Counted from the first letter of the stretch, positions 1-12,800 are shown. The stretch is 64,000 nt of DNA from Blasia pusilla (GCA_050084515.1 CM114272.1:50592001-50656000); one strand, 5' to 3'. Translations and numbers: made by a program. Notes: a model not told the origin generated them from the sequence alone.

Positions 1-1649
1 GAAGTGATCTATCGAAGTGTGGCGGTAGTGGTATTGTGAAACAGGTAGAACAGTTTGTAAGAAAATTCTAGTCAGAGAGTGTTCATGCAAATGACAAAAA
101 GTCATATAGTAAAGCCCAAAAGTGCCTACAAGAAAGGATGACAGACAATATGTGAGTAGAAAGTAAAGTATAATTCTGGAAAGGAATAAATACTTTGTAA
201 GAAAGGGATAGTAATAATTACTTATAGAGTTTCAAGTGCACTTTTGTTTCACTAGTAATGTGACTTTAGTGCCAGATTCATAGACTGTGAGGTCAATTGG
301 TGAGGTAGAAGAATTGGGTTCAAACTTTACAATGAAGTTATCAAAGTGTGGTAGAATAGGGACAAGATGGGAAGTCTCTTCATTAACTAGTGGTGAAGTG
401 TAGTCAAGGAGCTCCCCATTTATACTTGCAACCTTCATTTGAGTGAGTAATGAGACGCTTTTGATGAAGCGAGGTCAATTATCGAATGGAGAGGCAAGTG
501 GAACTCCTTTTTAAGTGCCCATAAGTGATGTAGTCTTATTCCACCAGAGGAAATGGAGAATAGTTTGTTGGCTCGGGATATTGTAAGAGTTGTCTCTTTG
601 AATTCAACATTTTTGTAGCGTAGTGCCTCCTTTTGAATACCTACACATTAAAGAATTTATAAGTAATCATAGATAGACAAGAATTCAAATGATGAAAGTA
701 ATGTATCTTCATAAAGAGAGATGAGTTGAAATGAAAGAGATGGTTGGCAATTTTAAAGATATAATACCTATGGATGGTGCATCCTTGTAGTGGAGAGGGA
801 ACTTTTGATCCAAAGACTTCCTTTGGTTGATAATTCCATGAATTTGGCAATTTATAACCCCTTTCTCCCAAAAAGTTGGGGAGAGACCAAGATTGTTACA
901 AAATCTTATCTAATTTTTGGTAGATTGTACAAAACATGGTGCATATGGCTCTGGCATAGTGTGAATGTCCTTGAGGATCATGTTGGCGAAGTCCATATAA
1001 TTTACTGCATAGCTAGCGCCTGTGTAGATGTTAGAAGGAGCAAGTAGGTAATGTTGAGTGGAAAGGGCAAACTATGAATATTAGCAATTACTTGTTGCTG
1101 AGTTGTACGAGTCGAAGGTGGACCGATTTGAGCATAAATAGGCTCAGTATCAGCAAGTGTATGGATTTGAGATTGAGACCAAGCTTGCTACACTTGTTGG
1201 ACGTAGGTCAAAGGTTGGCTTGACATGGCTAACTTACCTTTTGCCTTATACCTTAGAGCATTATCTTGGGATGTCGTTTTGGAACAAAAATTTCAATGTA
1301 AAGAGTAGAAGTGCATAACTAATTTTGCCCAAAAGTACCAAGTATTCTAATCTGATCTATAGTCTGAGCACAAGAAATCATAAACTTTACTAGACCAAGA
1401 GCAAAATGAGGTTACAACTAACAAACTTTATCTCTTTCACTCTTAGTCCTTGGCTCTATGATGTGTCATAGCATATCCGAGTGAGAGAGGGAGTGTCTTT
1501 TTGAAGTATTTAGAATCTGATCCTTGTCTCAATGTTGAAAAGTCAATTCTTGTAACTAACATGATTACACAAGATGCACTAATCTTAACAGAAATTGATG
1601 CAATGTTACCATATTTGTAATGAATGCCTTCAACTATAGCATGGGATCA
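1..1649. other. No recognisable gene
   Basis: AT-rich sequence with only short, unconvincing open frames on both strands. It lies directly 3' of the decayed helicase on the minus strand and may be more of the same dead element, but I see no conserved motif to prove it. Confidence 0.4.
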
Positions 1650-3480
1650 ATTTGCTTCCTAAACTTTGAGGTCAATGTTTGATGTTAGTATAACTTTACA
1701 GCCAATAGCAACAACGGGAAATTTGCGTAAGTCTTCATCGCCTAACCATGAGCTAAACTGAGGTGTATGAGGAGCATCTGTAATGAGATCAACAAGTACT
1801 ATTCCCACATCCCCAAAGAAACGCTTTAAGCATATAGTATTGAATAACCGAACATCTGAATGGTGAGAGCTAATGATTGTTGTATCCTCCGTTGGAAAGT
1901 AAATGGCATCATTTTCTAATATAAAACATTTTCTAAGAACTGATTCAATTAGTTTAGAAGATGGCAAAGTAATTCTGATTCTATTAAAAAATCAGAAGAA
2001 CTCAACATTACTTGAGTGACAAACTACTGTTGTTAGCTCATAACTCTCAGAAGAGACCTAAGTGGTGAAGAAAGTAGATAACATGCTGAGCACAAAGTAC
2101 CTTTTTGTGCTTGCAAATAGCAGGGAGTTGAGATTATATCTCAGCTCCCTAGGATTCATGAGTTCTAGATGAAGAGTATTCATTCAGTCTCATTGCTATA
2201 ATATGGAGTAAATGAGGCGTAAGCATGGGATATTCCTCAATCACAATGATATTAGAGTCTCTCAACTTTACACTTGCATAAAAAACTCCGTGCATATATG
2301 GGACTTCACCCTTCAATGGAGTACCAAATGCGGAGTGGATTGTAGTAGCTTTAGTAGCCTTTGGATGCACGCGAACTGCTGCAATCCCTGTGGTGACTAC
2401 ACCCAGTAGATTGAAACCTTTGGACTCCCAATAGTTACACATAAAGTTCACATATTAAGTTTTACCAAAACTTGGAGATCCTTGTAGAAGTATTAATCCC
2501 GAGGACTTTGCTTTAATTTTGTGATATAGGATCTTCTTATCTTCATTGAGGTCATCAATATCAAAATAAGAAGGTTTATGTGTAAGTTTAGTAGATGTTG
2601 GAAATTCCTATTCAACAGGTTGGTTAATCATGTGTACTAGGTCCTAGGTAAGGAAAGGTTTTAAAACATCAGTAGTCTTAGCTATAATCTCAGCTGTATG
2701 AGTTGTACTCCACAAATTCTCTACTGCGAGCCTATTTATTAGGAAATCTACTGACTCCATGGATGCAACAATCCCACGTAGAAGACATTCGTGAAGGTAA
2801 GTCCATTGGTCAGAGCATGTAGAGATGATTTCTTGCCCAGACGTGAATGGCACTCTTTGAAGGAGTAGGCTATAAAAGAATTTGTTCCATTGGTGAAGTG
2901 GATGAAACTTGGTGAAACGTACAAGTCTATTTGTACTACACAATATATTCCCTAAATAGTCAATACCCATTGTTGTAGATAGGAGTGTAGTCTTAGAGAA
3001 CTTCATTGTAAGGTAATTTGACCAGTATTTTGTAAATGAAAGAGATTCTAGAGATTGTGGTCTATTACAATAGATTATGACTAGATGAATACATGGAATA
3101 GCGGAATTTTTGTACGATGTTGTAAGTCTAGATGGAGCGTTGGAGTCTATGTACTCTTGTATGTACTTAATTGACTAGGACCTGAATATAAGGGGTATCT
3201 ACAATAGGGACGCTAAGAGGGCTTTCTAATAATGCATACTCCCTCTTTGCATTTATGCAATTGTTTTGATTTAACATAGTTGGAAAGAAGAGAGTTACAA
3301 TCAGGAACAACCCAAACATTGTTTGTTGATGATGTAGAGTGTTGGACAACAAGTACATAAGCACAAATCTCTGAGGTTATCCTATTGATGTCCTCATTAC
3401 TTACGTAGAAAATCATATGGCAATCAAGAATGTCCTTGCCGTATTTCATACTTGAGAACGTAATCTATAATGAGCCCTTA
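1650..3480 (-). pseudogene. Decayed PIF1/Helitron-type helicase
   Basis: Minus-strand fragments in several frames follow the order of a Helitron Rep-helicase or PIF1-like protein. Near 3.3 kb a segment carries a VWVVP box of the kind found before the Helitron helicase. Near 2.65-3.0 kb comes the FYSLLLQRVP...HECLLRGI region. At 2.15-2.45 kb a helicase core reads GIAAVRVHPKATKATTIHSAFG followed by an LR...NIIVIEE stretch, the Walker B-like region. At 1.66-1.97 kb a C-terminal piece ends in VILTSNIDLKV. Frameshifts and stops separate the pieces, so this is a dead copy. A host PIF1 helicase pseudogene is the alternative, but the VVP box favours a Helitron. The family assignment is from remembered motif patterns, not a search. 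Confidence 0.65.
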
Positions 3481-4619
3481 TATTTTTGGGACTTGGAAAG
3501 AAAAAAATGGGATAGGAATGTGTGAAGTTTAGTGTGGAAAAGTTGGCGCAATCTGCTAGGGCGTCATGCCAAGTGTAGTTTGCATTAAAATTGCATAGAA
3601 TAAGCTCCATTTAGTCAATTCTAGTCCATCTAGTAGAGGAAATTGTATCGGAAGTGGGTGAAAGGAAAAAGTGGAGCATACCTCATTTGCAGACCATTGC
3701 TTTAATGTCCTTAAGGTGACGTCTATGCCAGCCTGTTGTACTTGGAATTTATGGACTAAGTGAATCTTTTGAGAGCTAACGGAAGAGGTCTTCTTCTCGC
3801 AAGTCTTTTCAACCTATCAACGTCTCTATTTAGTACAAACGAACGTGAGGATGGACATAGGGAAATAGACTGACGCAACTAGTTCTTAACTAGTGAGTAT
3901 GGTTTATATAGTGAGAAGGGACTAAGCAATTTCTTGGAGCATTGACTCATATATTCTGAGAATTATCCCTACCCATTGAAATAGCCATGCACGAATGGGA
4001 CGAGGAATGGGAATATACCTATCTCAATAGTTAGCCTATGGTCTAAAGAGTTTCCCAAAGAATCGGTCAAGAATGTTTATGTGCAAAAGGCCTCTTTCCT
4101 AAAGGATATACTACCATGATTAAACATATCTGAACAATGCCTCCACTGAAGTGGTAGAGAGTATGTGACGTCTTGTAAGATATTTAGTTCAGGTTGGTAG
4201 GGAGTGAATGACATGGTATGTGTCATGTGGCCCTTCTCTTGCGATGCTTTTAAAATGGATTATACAGATATGCTTGGAAGCACTACTAGGCCAAGAGAAG
4301 GATTGGGAAATTCTGACACGCATTTGTATCTTTGTATAGATCGTTTATACTTGTATTAGTTGCAAGTACATTACTAATACATGGCTGGATGGAGTGAATT
4401 GTGACTTTAGTTGGGGGAGCCATGTTTCAAGCTACAAGAGGTGAATCAAGTAGAGATAATGGGCAAAAGAATTCCTTGTGGAAACCATTTTATTTCTGGA
4501 GTATACCAATGCGAGAGTCGACAATGGATAGGAGCTGAAGGTGTAGAGGATCACATGCTAATACTTCTATGATATATGTTGGTGTCGTGTACACATTCAA
4601 CATAGTGCGTGGCTGGCTT
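3481..4619. other. No recognisable gene
   Basis: AT-rich, no convincing reading frame or repeat. It may contain the degraded upstream part of the helicase element on the minus strand. Confidence 0.35.
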
Positions 4620-5040
4620 GATGTGCACGGATCACAAACATAAAATTTTCCATGTTCTCGTATAATGTAGGATGAAAAGCAAAGCATATTGATGATTTGC
4701 ACGGATCACAAACATAAAATTTTCCATGTTCTCGTATAATGTAGGATGAAAAGAAACTGTTACAAAGCGCATATGGAGGATAAGGTTGCGATTTAGGGTG
4801 CACATTCTATTCCGAGGTGTATAATAGTTTTGTACTTCATTTATCCCATAGTCACCCATAGTACCCATAAAATTTTCCATGTTCTCGTATAATGTTTGTA
4901 ATAAATGATTTAAGGTGCGTATTCCGAGGTGTATAATAGTTTTGTTTCCATATGGATGAAATTTGTTTTAAAATTTTATGTGATCCTCTACCCTTTTATT
5001 TATCCCATAGTCATTCTTCATTTATCCCATAGTCATGATA
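4620..5040. repeat. Imperfect local direct repeats, about 74-bp unit
   Basis: A block beginning GCACGGATCACAAACATAAA occurs at 4625 and again at 4699 (74-bp period), and its core returns near 4866. A second motif (CCGAGGTGTATAATAGTTTTG) occurs near 4815 and 4925, and TTTATCCCATAGTCA occurs near 4840, 4998 and 5020. The blocks look like shuffled tandem duplications. No coding function is suggested: the short open frames across them are produced by the repetition. Confidence 0.8.
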
Positions 5041-7265
5041 ACTTCATTTCGTTGATAACTCACTGGTTGGCATAGTGATCTCTGCTTGGTGCTAACTCTG
5101 GAGCGGGCATGTGATCAACATGTTTGCAATCAATGTTTGTCCAATATAGTTTGTTTTCGTTTGATTTATGTTGTTGGAGTTACATGTTGTGTAATAATAG
5201 TTTGTCTTCTTCTGTTTCGATGACTCGGCATTGCAGAGTTTGGGTGGTATTCTGGAACCGTTTTAATGTGCTTGATGATTATGGTCTAGTAATGAGGTTT
5301 AATAAGTCCCCAGATTGCTATTCCTTAGAATTGCAAAGTTTGAAAAGTATATTAGGTAGTGTGAATACTAAGATATGCCTAGGGTGGCCAAGAGAGAAGG
5401 GTTTTGCACTCCCATGGAAGGGTTTGATGGGATGTTTCCAGCTTGATTGAATTATCACTACTCAGCTCATAAATGTTTCTCATTCGAGGTGCATGGAGAT
5501 GTAACTACAGTGTGCATTGTTTATACCATTGCAGCCGAGCCGTAGCTAAATCCAGACAGAAAGATTAGGTGAAGAGAGTTTAGATCAGAATCTGCATGGA
5601 TCTGACGTCAAATACTCCATCTCGATGAATGGGCAGAACACGATAGAGGCAGATTAGGTACAAGTAGGTTGTATCTTTGATGGAGTGGAATATATGTCTT
5701 CAGGCTGCACTCGAAAAATGAGAAGAAATGCACTCGAGCGGTAGCAGCAAATAACGCCTAGAAATTGGTGAGTTTCGTCGTTATGGGGGGAATGCCCCCT
5801 TCTTCCTTTTCTGGTCTTGTTGTGGCCTTCAGGTTTTGACTCTTTAAGTCCCCCTCTTTTGTATTTCCGATGGGTTTTCCATCACTCGTTTTTATCGAAG
5901 TGCTTTATGAAATTGGGAGAGAAACTCAATGGAGGGATAATGTAGACAATATACAAGTTACATGGATTGAAAGAAAAAAAATGCGTGAAATGTGAAGGTG
6001 TACGCACTTGCGAATGTGAAGGCGGTGGAAACTTGTGAGATTCTCCGAGCCTGTACTTGAGAGCAGAAGCAACTAAATGTCAAATGATAAGAACTGAGCA
6101 TAAGAACGAGAAAAGAAAAGAACACGAGGGTATGGATAGCAGAGCGGATTGCCTCATCTACAACGGGGATTTCCTAGCCAGCTTGGACCCCAAGTTGGTC
6201 ATACAGGTTAAGAAACTATTGTAAAATGCCAATGTGCATGGCCGTAAGTGTGGTCCTTCGGGTAGAAATTCCCCTAAGTTGAACGGAGAATACTATAGAT
6301 GGTCAAGAAGATTCATCCCTAAACTCTGAACAACCTGATTGGACCTGAGACAGGAACATAACATAACAAAATTCGTAGATCTGTGACAATGTTGATCACT
6401 GAGCATTAGTTTACAACCTCCAGTGGTGAGGAAGGGTATTCGAGAGGACCGAAAATGGAATGTCTGTGGGAATCAATCGAAGCACATCACATTCAAGAGT
6501 ATATGTATGAGCATGAGATCTACAAAGTAATGGCATCTCAAGCGCTCGTCCATGTGCGGTTCTGGGATAGGGGGCTATCGTAATGCAGTCCATCACTGCA
6601 AGAGTGATCGAAATGCCACGGGAACGTGAACCTGCTTGGTGAAGCTTTAGGTGAGATTTCAAAATTTCTCTCTCCGTGTGCACCTCTCATTGAGATGTTT
6701 TGGTGGGAATGGCATAATAGCCTTACATCATTTTTGCAGTGGAATCTTACGATAGATCGAGAGGTCATTTCTTGTCTAACATATCACTTGTGAGATGCCC
6801 ATGCATGCGATGCACAATGAGCCTCTCCCCGTCTAGAATGTCAGGAGATGCGTATTTTGAATGATTTTTCCCTTGTCCCGTGTCGGAGTCGATCTCAACG
6901 TTGACAAAGGGGATGGGATTGGTGCACCAGGATAAGGCGAATTGGCAAGAATTCGAATGGGAGGAGAGGAGATGCTGCGAATTGGAAAGACTATCTGAGT
7001 GTTAATGCTGTCGTTTCTTTTTCCTTCTTCTCTCGTCCCGGATCACCACTATCACAGTCCAAAAATACAAATCAGCCACTCTCTTTTGTGAATTTTAGTT
7101 TCCTCTTCACTATTTTTGATGGCAACGACTTCAAGACCTCCAAGTTTTTTTACGAATCTGCAACAGCTTTGTTAAACGTGTATTGGGTATCATAAGCTTT
7201 CGTGCGTGTTTGAAGCAAAACTATTCGCTTTGAAGTAGATGTCCCAATCCCCTTCACAATCCACC
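5041..7265. other. No recognisable gene
   Basis: Mixed-composition intergenic DNA. A plus-strand open frame of 108 codons (5124-5450) has no motif I recognise and is probably chance. Confidence 0.35.
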
Positions 7266-7267
7266 TC

Positions 7268-7362
7268 AAATTTCCCTATCCATTTTCCATGTTCACCCCT
7301 GGCCCGTCGCTCCGATAGACAGACACTCTGTTCTCGAGGATAGAAAATGGATAGGGAAATTT
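7268..7362. repeat. Perfect 20-bp inverted repeat
   Basis: Arms at 7268-7287 and 7343-7362 are exact reverse complements (left arm AAATTTCCCTATCCATTTTC), separated by 55 bp. The arms contain no common repeat motif. This is the first of two adjacent perfect inverted repeats. Confidence 0.95.
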
Positions 7363-7379
7363 GTAGAATCCCTAGACAG

Positions 7380-7435
7380 ACCTTGTGCGTTTTGATTCTA
7401 CTCGCCGTAGTTGGTAGAATCAAAACGCACAAGGT
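7380..7435. repeat. Perfect 22-bp hairpin with 12-nt loop
   Basis: Arms at 7380-7401 and 7414-7435 are exact reverse complements. The left arm begins ACCTTGTGCGTTTTGATTC. It starts 18 bp after the preceding inverted repeat. A perfect 22-bp stem with a short loop is either recent or maintained. Confidence 0.95.
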
Positions 7436-7510
7436 CATCCCTCGGAAAGACTGAATGAGCTCGCGCATTGGTTCCATTGTGGATTGGTCGGGCAACAAGA
7501 CCTACAAAGT

Positions 7511-8485
7511 TCATGCGGCCGCCTCCAGTGAAATGAACGTGATGTCGAAGTGGCCCACAATCTTGAAGTTGGACAAGTTTAGCTTTGCGAGCCTGTCACC
7601 CAAAAGCCGCACCACTAGAGTTGTACTAGTCGCCAGTGTCTTCTCCCGGGATCCGAATCGAAGCGGATATGTGTTGCGATTGACGAGCGTGCCCAGTTTG
7701 GGAATGGGGACGTCAGGTTGTTTATATACTGTGTCGTAGATGCGGGGCATCTCAGGACCTGTGGTAACTCCCAACACGAAAGTGAAGAGGTGTTGAGTGG
7801 TGTCCTCTTGATTGGAGTCTTGATTGGAGACCCTACCAAAGCAGCCTCTCCATGAAGGCCTTATCTCGCATGAGCAGCTTGAAAGCTGTAGTGTTCGGAG
7901 TACACCCACCCATTGCTCTCTAGTCTCCCCACCGGCCCTTCGCACCAGGGTCGCTCGCATCCCGTGTCGAAATCCAAGCAGAGGAACTTCCCGGATCAAC
8001 TCCCGGATCGGGTGAGGAAAATATACGTTGTACTGTGTGATCCGCATACGGTACATACGTTCATAGTTAGTCACTTGGATTCCTCCAAGAACCGCATAGC
8101 GCCTTGGACAGAAGCAACGATTAAAACGGGCACAGTCATATATGTGGCAGGACAGGGGGAAAGTTCTTTCCCAAAAATGTGCAATTAATCTGCAAAGATT
8201 TGAAGAGAGTGCCATGCTGTGTGCTCTCATGAGAATCACATGGGTAGAGAATGCTGAAGGGTTCATCGAGGATTTCGAGGAAAGTCTTGGTACGTTTGGA
8301 AGAATGCAAACGAGTGCAATCTTCTTGGTATTCCTCTCCGACTCCAATAAAGCTGCCATGATTTGCACTCCGCATAGGCGGGTGACTACCGGATTTTCCC
8401 CGCAAGCTCGGATGAGTTCTCCGGACAGGTCCTGTAATAGAGTAGATGAAGCAAGATGGCGACACAGGTGGGGATTCCTTGCCAA
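7511..8485 (-). CDS. Unrecognised 324-codon open frame in GC-richer block
   Basis: The longest uninterrupted frame in the first 25 kb, in a block (7.4-9.2 kb) visibly richer in G and C than its surroundings. I do not recognise the product. The segment around residues 230-310 (DTVYKQPDVPIPKLGTLVN, then a GDRLAKLNLSNFKIVGHFD stretch) looks protein-like rather than random and faintly recalls the tail of Hsp70-like plant proteins. An overlapping minus-strand frame (8136-8465) also looks coding-like, which would suggest an ancient frameshift or a spliced gene. There is no clear start context and no identified splice sites. It is likely a degraded host gene or a captured fragment; chance remains possible. 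Confidence 0.3.
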   Translation of the reverse strand: MARNPHLCRHLASSTLLQDLSGELIRACGENPVVTRLCGVQIMAALLESERNTKKIALVCILPNVPRLSSKSSMNPSAFSTHVILMRAHSMALSSNLCRLIAHFWERTFPLSCHIYDCARFNRCFCPRRYAVLGGIQVTNYERMYRMRITQYNVYFPHPIRELIREVPLLGFRHGMRATLVRRAGGETREQWVGVLRTLQLSSCSCEIRPSWRGCFGRVSNQDSNQEDTTQHLFTFVLGVTTGPEMPRIYDTVYKQPDVPIPKLGTLVNRNTYPLRFGSREKTLATSTTLVVRLLGDRLAKLNLSNFKIVGHFDITFISLEAAA

Positions 8486-11400
8486 TTTAAAGAAGAGGTT
8501 GACAGAGCGATTCTGCTCTACAACGGAATCGGAGGGGCAACAGAAGAGAATACGTTGGGATAGCGGGGCTAGTGCTCATGACGAGGAGCCTATTACATAG
8601 GATAGGGTGCACAGATGTGATTTTGGAACAGGGGTTTTGGTTTTTGAGCATTGAGGAAAAATTTCTCCGTCCGCAGCTATGGTGCCTACGCATGGATTGT
8701 TCCAGAAGTGGTGAGCACTAGGCTCGATTCCCCGGAAGAGGCAGGCGTTCAGACAAGATCAATTCCTCAATCTTATTTGGGTGGGAAGGAGAGGAAACGA
8801 GAGGGAGGATCTGACAAAGGTCCCCTCGGGTTTGGCTGTTCCGCAGGAGGAGTGTTCGGAAAGCTCCGTGGTTGAATCGACCGAGCGCCTGAGGGTAGCG
8901 AATTGTGTGCTATGCGACGGACGGAGACTTTTCACAAAAGTCAGAGAAGCTACAATGCAGCATGTTTGGAGTGGAGGAGGAGCTCGCGATCCCCCTAGCT
9001 TGGTGAAGGATCTGCCTGCAGCGTCGAGCTATGCGGCTTGCCGGAACGAGAATTATATCTGTTTATCCATGATGAGTGCACACTTGGGCGGGAACAAGAA
9101 TATGGGGTTTACAACTCTATGAGGAATGAGACAGCAAAGGGAGGAATACTGAGCGAATGGAAATGGCGAAGGGAGGAGGAAGGAATTGCTTCCGCCCTTC
9201 GCGTATGGCGACGACGAGGAAGTATGACCCACTATCGTAGGGCCTTCATGGTAAGCTTATGAAAAATATGCAAGTCCGGAGAGAGAGAAAGAGAATGATA
9301 ATCGATTGCAAGGGATCAAAGTTGTGATTGCAAACAGCTCCACTCTGTAGGTGCTTATGCTCCTCACGGACAGATTTCCTACACCGTTGTTGTGTCGAGA
9401 GCTTTTCTTCGAGTAAGGGCAGACCTTCTAGTTGTGGTAGACGTAGTTGATGCAAGGTGAACCCTTTAAGAAGTTATCTTCTTCTTTTTTTAGTACAGAA
9501 TCATTATATACACTCTCCATTCTCTCACGACAGGAATCACAAATGGGAATGTCAAGGCAATCACTTCTTCATAACATCAAACTTTGAAATTCCTAACTAT
9601 GAAGTCCCTATAACAATAAGTATTAAACCTTGCCCGAGGAGGCCTATTAACATCCATGGATTGCTATATAAGAACATATAAAATACAATCTCATGTCCTT
9701 CCGTACGTGACAATAGGAAGAATCATTGCAGTTGGAGATTGCATGACCTGATTCATGAATGTCTCCCCAAAGTGGTAAACTAGATATCGAGTAAACCAAT
9801 GCCTATCTACGAGAATCTTTACGTGGTACGGATTAAGGAAAGGAAATTTTGGGTACGATTCCTGCTCCACCCATATCCATACTTAACACACATCCTCTAC
9901 TCTCCTAAGGAATAGGTTTTGACGGAGTAACTCTCCCAAGAGGGGGAATCCACTCTCATTGGGAAAATAACAAACCAAAACAATCCATTATCCCTAGCAT
10001 GACAAAACTCCCTTACGACGATAAGTCTCCCCAAATAACCATCTCATCTCAGACTCTTGAAAGTATCGAAGAATAAAACTCAACCAAGTCACTCTTCCAA
10101 GAGGGATAATTCACTCTCATTGGAAGAGCAAGCAAACCAATTCCATCCATTCAAGAGCAACAAGAGAGACACAAGAAATGAAGTATAAGGTGATGAACCC
10201 TTGAAGGTCCCTCTTCTTTATATATTCTTAAGGGATCCACAAGAATACAAAATATGTCTAATTTTATCTTGTGCCATATGACTTCCTCTCTAGGCTTAGC
10301 CAGTCCCATTTTGACACAAGTAGATTACTTGTTATCTCCTCCAAAATATCCTCATCAACTCACTTCATATCCTCCAAACTAATAAACTATCCCAACTATC
10401 CTAACCACCAACTAAAACTACTTCTTTTTTTTCCAGTAATACACCAACCCCACTACTTTACTTTTATGTCTTATTTATAACCTCTTTTCCTAAAGTTAGG
10501 CCCGCACAAATTAGTCATCCTAAAGAGGTTTAAACATATAAGATTCATTTTACTAAGCTAATTTACTTAATACTCATAAAACTCTCCCTAACACTTAATG
10601 AGAGAGGAGTTATATAATGGGTGATTTTACCATACGACACCGTTTGCTAAACTACAAGAAATGGATAAAAATCATGATAAAGTGTGGAGAGAAGAAAAGC
10701 AAGAACACGGTGCATTCACAAGAGAGCAGGACCTGGTAAGCAGAGTCTGCGGAGGTGGAAATGCTCTCTGAAAAGCTCAAGCTCTTTCCAAACTACGATT
10801 TTCAATCTTGCAATCGCAAAGCTCTCCTATAACATAGTTGGGCAACTTCAATTCACGACTTTGAAAGACAGTATTCGCGGTGGGACAAATCTTCTAGGTA
10901 AGCTAGAGAGCAAGAGATAGAAGATGGTAGAAGCAGTAGCCTAGGAATGAAATTTGGGCAAAAGAAAATGCAAGAAAACATGCTAGAGATGTAAGAATGT
11001 TGTTTTGTACGATAGTACACACGCAAGCTCTCAATCGTGAAATCTTTCGCTTGAATTGGAGATGGAAATGGAAAAATGGGTGGTATATTTGCAAATTGGA
11101 AAGCTCGATATGGAGAGGTATGACCTACTGAGGCTCATTTGGAGCTCATCTCCTTAGGATTACAGACCTTTGTTGGGATCCATGATATAGTGCGGATTGC
11201 ATGTATTGAGCGTGGATTCTCTCTTGAAGAGTGGACTAGGAGCAATCAATAAGTAAGATCACACATATTTTGGGAGTCCTTGTGTACACTTTATCTTGCT
11301 GTTACACCAATATATATCTGATTCACGAATATGGCTGTTTGGATGAAGCACGGTTTATTGCAGATTTCATCAGAGTTTAGAGTGCGTATTCAACTTTATT

Positions 11401-12270
11401 TCCTAAGGAGATGCACGCTGGTTCTCAATAGAAGAGAACGTGGGACTCAATATGTGGTGTAGAGCACAATTGTGGTGTTATGGGGTTTCAGGAATTTCAA
11501 GCTAGTGTATCCTGACCATGTGGGAGGACATGGGAGAGAAGACTTTCTGAAATCAAAGTGAGATGTTCAAAATTGAGAAATCTATGCAATACGACAAATT
11601 TGACAAGATTTGAAGAGGGGCAGGCTTCTCAATCCTGGTGGAGTTGCTCAAGAGTGGAGAAATTAAGGATCAGATTGTAGGGACGGAGTTCTTGAGACAA
11701 TTCTAGTGAGGAAATCAGTGTCAATCGTAACCTCATTAAGTGTGGGCAAGTCAGCAAGTGCGTGGATACTTCATTGCTGATTTTGAGTGAGGTGGGCTTG
11801 ATTATAGACCAAATCGGATGAATGTTGGGCAAGAGGAAATCAAGCAAAAAGATAAAGTAAGGAGGGCACAATGGTGTTTGATTGTGCAAGATTTTATATG
11901 AGATCTGAATTCGTTATTAGAAAGATCGCAAAAATCTGAGTCCAACAGTGAAAACGTGACCAGAAACAGAGCTGATTTGAGAAAGATTCCAAAAATATTC
12001 CCCACAACTGCATATATTCCTTGAGATGAGCAGATCACCGGTGTGGAAAGGGCGAGAGAGCAGCGCTGGAGCTGCTGTGTGAGGCATCAGATTTTAATTT
12101 CTGATAGCCCTTATTTGGAAAGTGAGAAGGAGTGAGGAGGAGGAGAGCTCTTCATTCAATCGGAACTGAAGTTCCAATTTCCCTTGTTGGTGAACGAGGT
12201 TCAGGCAAGGAAGAGGTTACGTGGTCAACTTTCCCTCAATTAGAGGTTGGAAAGGTTTGGCACCTCCATG
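8486..12270. other. No recognisable gene
   Basis: 8.5-9.2 kb continues the GC-richer block with overlapping open frames on both strands but no motif I recognise. From 9.3 to 12.2 kb the sequence becomes AT-rich with no coding signal I can support. Confidence 0.35.
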
Positions 12271-12491
12271 GGTGACCTGTACACACAGGTCACCTCTCTC
12301 CTACCATGTCACTACCAACCTGTAGTACACACATACTAGCTCCCTCACAACTACATATGCTGTCCCCTCGTGAGACCAACTAACCCACGACCCTATAGGT
12401 CCAAGTGGAGCCATATATGGTTGGGAAGGTCAACCTCTCCAAGGCTGCCACTCCTCATAAAGGGCAGGGTGACCTGCACTCGTAGGTCACC
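12271..12491. repeat. Two related hairpins built on GGTGACCT
   Basis: 12271-12294 folds into a perfect 10-bp stem (GGTGACCTGT / ACAGGTCACC) with loop ACAC. 12468-12491 repeats the outer half as an 8-bp stem (GGTGACCT / AGGTCACC) with an 8-nt loop. The shared arms 200 bp apart suggest a dispersed small palindrome. Confidence 0.85.
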
Positions 12492-12595
12492 TTCTAAGAG
12501 CAGGTCACATATGACCTCTCAAAATAGGGAAGTACAAAACCCCTCTAAGGCCTCGATACTATCTCGCCCTACGCCTCATCTACCATGACACCTTC

Positions 12596-12800
12596 TCCTC
12601 TCTTCTAGTTTTCTTTCCCAATCCCTTCCCCTTCCCCTTTCCCTTCCCCTTCCCCTTCCCCTTCCCTTCATTCTCTTTCTTTCCTTTGGTTCCCTTACCC
12701 TCCCGCTTCTCTTCTCTTCTCTTCTCTTCTCTTCTCCAATTGCCTCCATCCTTCCTTTCCTTTCCCTCTCTCCCTTCCCTTCCTTTTCCCTCCATGACCA
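12596..12800. repeat. Polypyrimidine tract (CCCTTCCC-rich)
   Basis: About 200 bp almost without purines on the plus strand, first as repeated CCCTTCCCCTTCC units, then as (TCTTC)n and looser CT-rich sequence. The minus strand is a run of GGGGAAGGG units, so G-quadruplex or triplex folding is plausible. The Lys/Gly/Glu-rich open frames on the minus strand come from the repeat and should not be called as genes. Confidence 0.9.
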
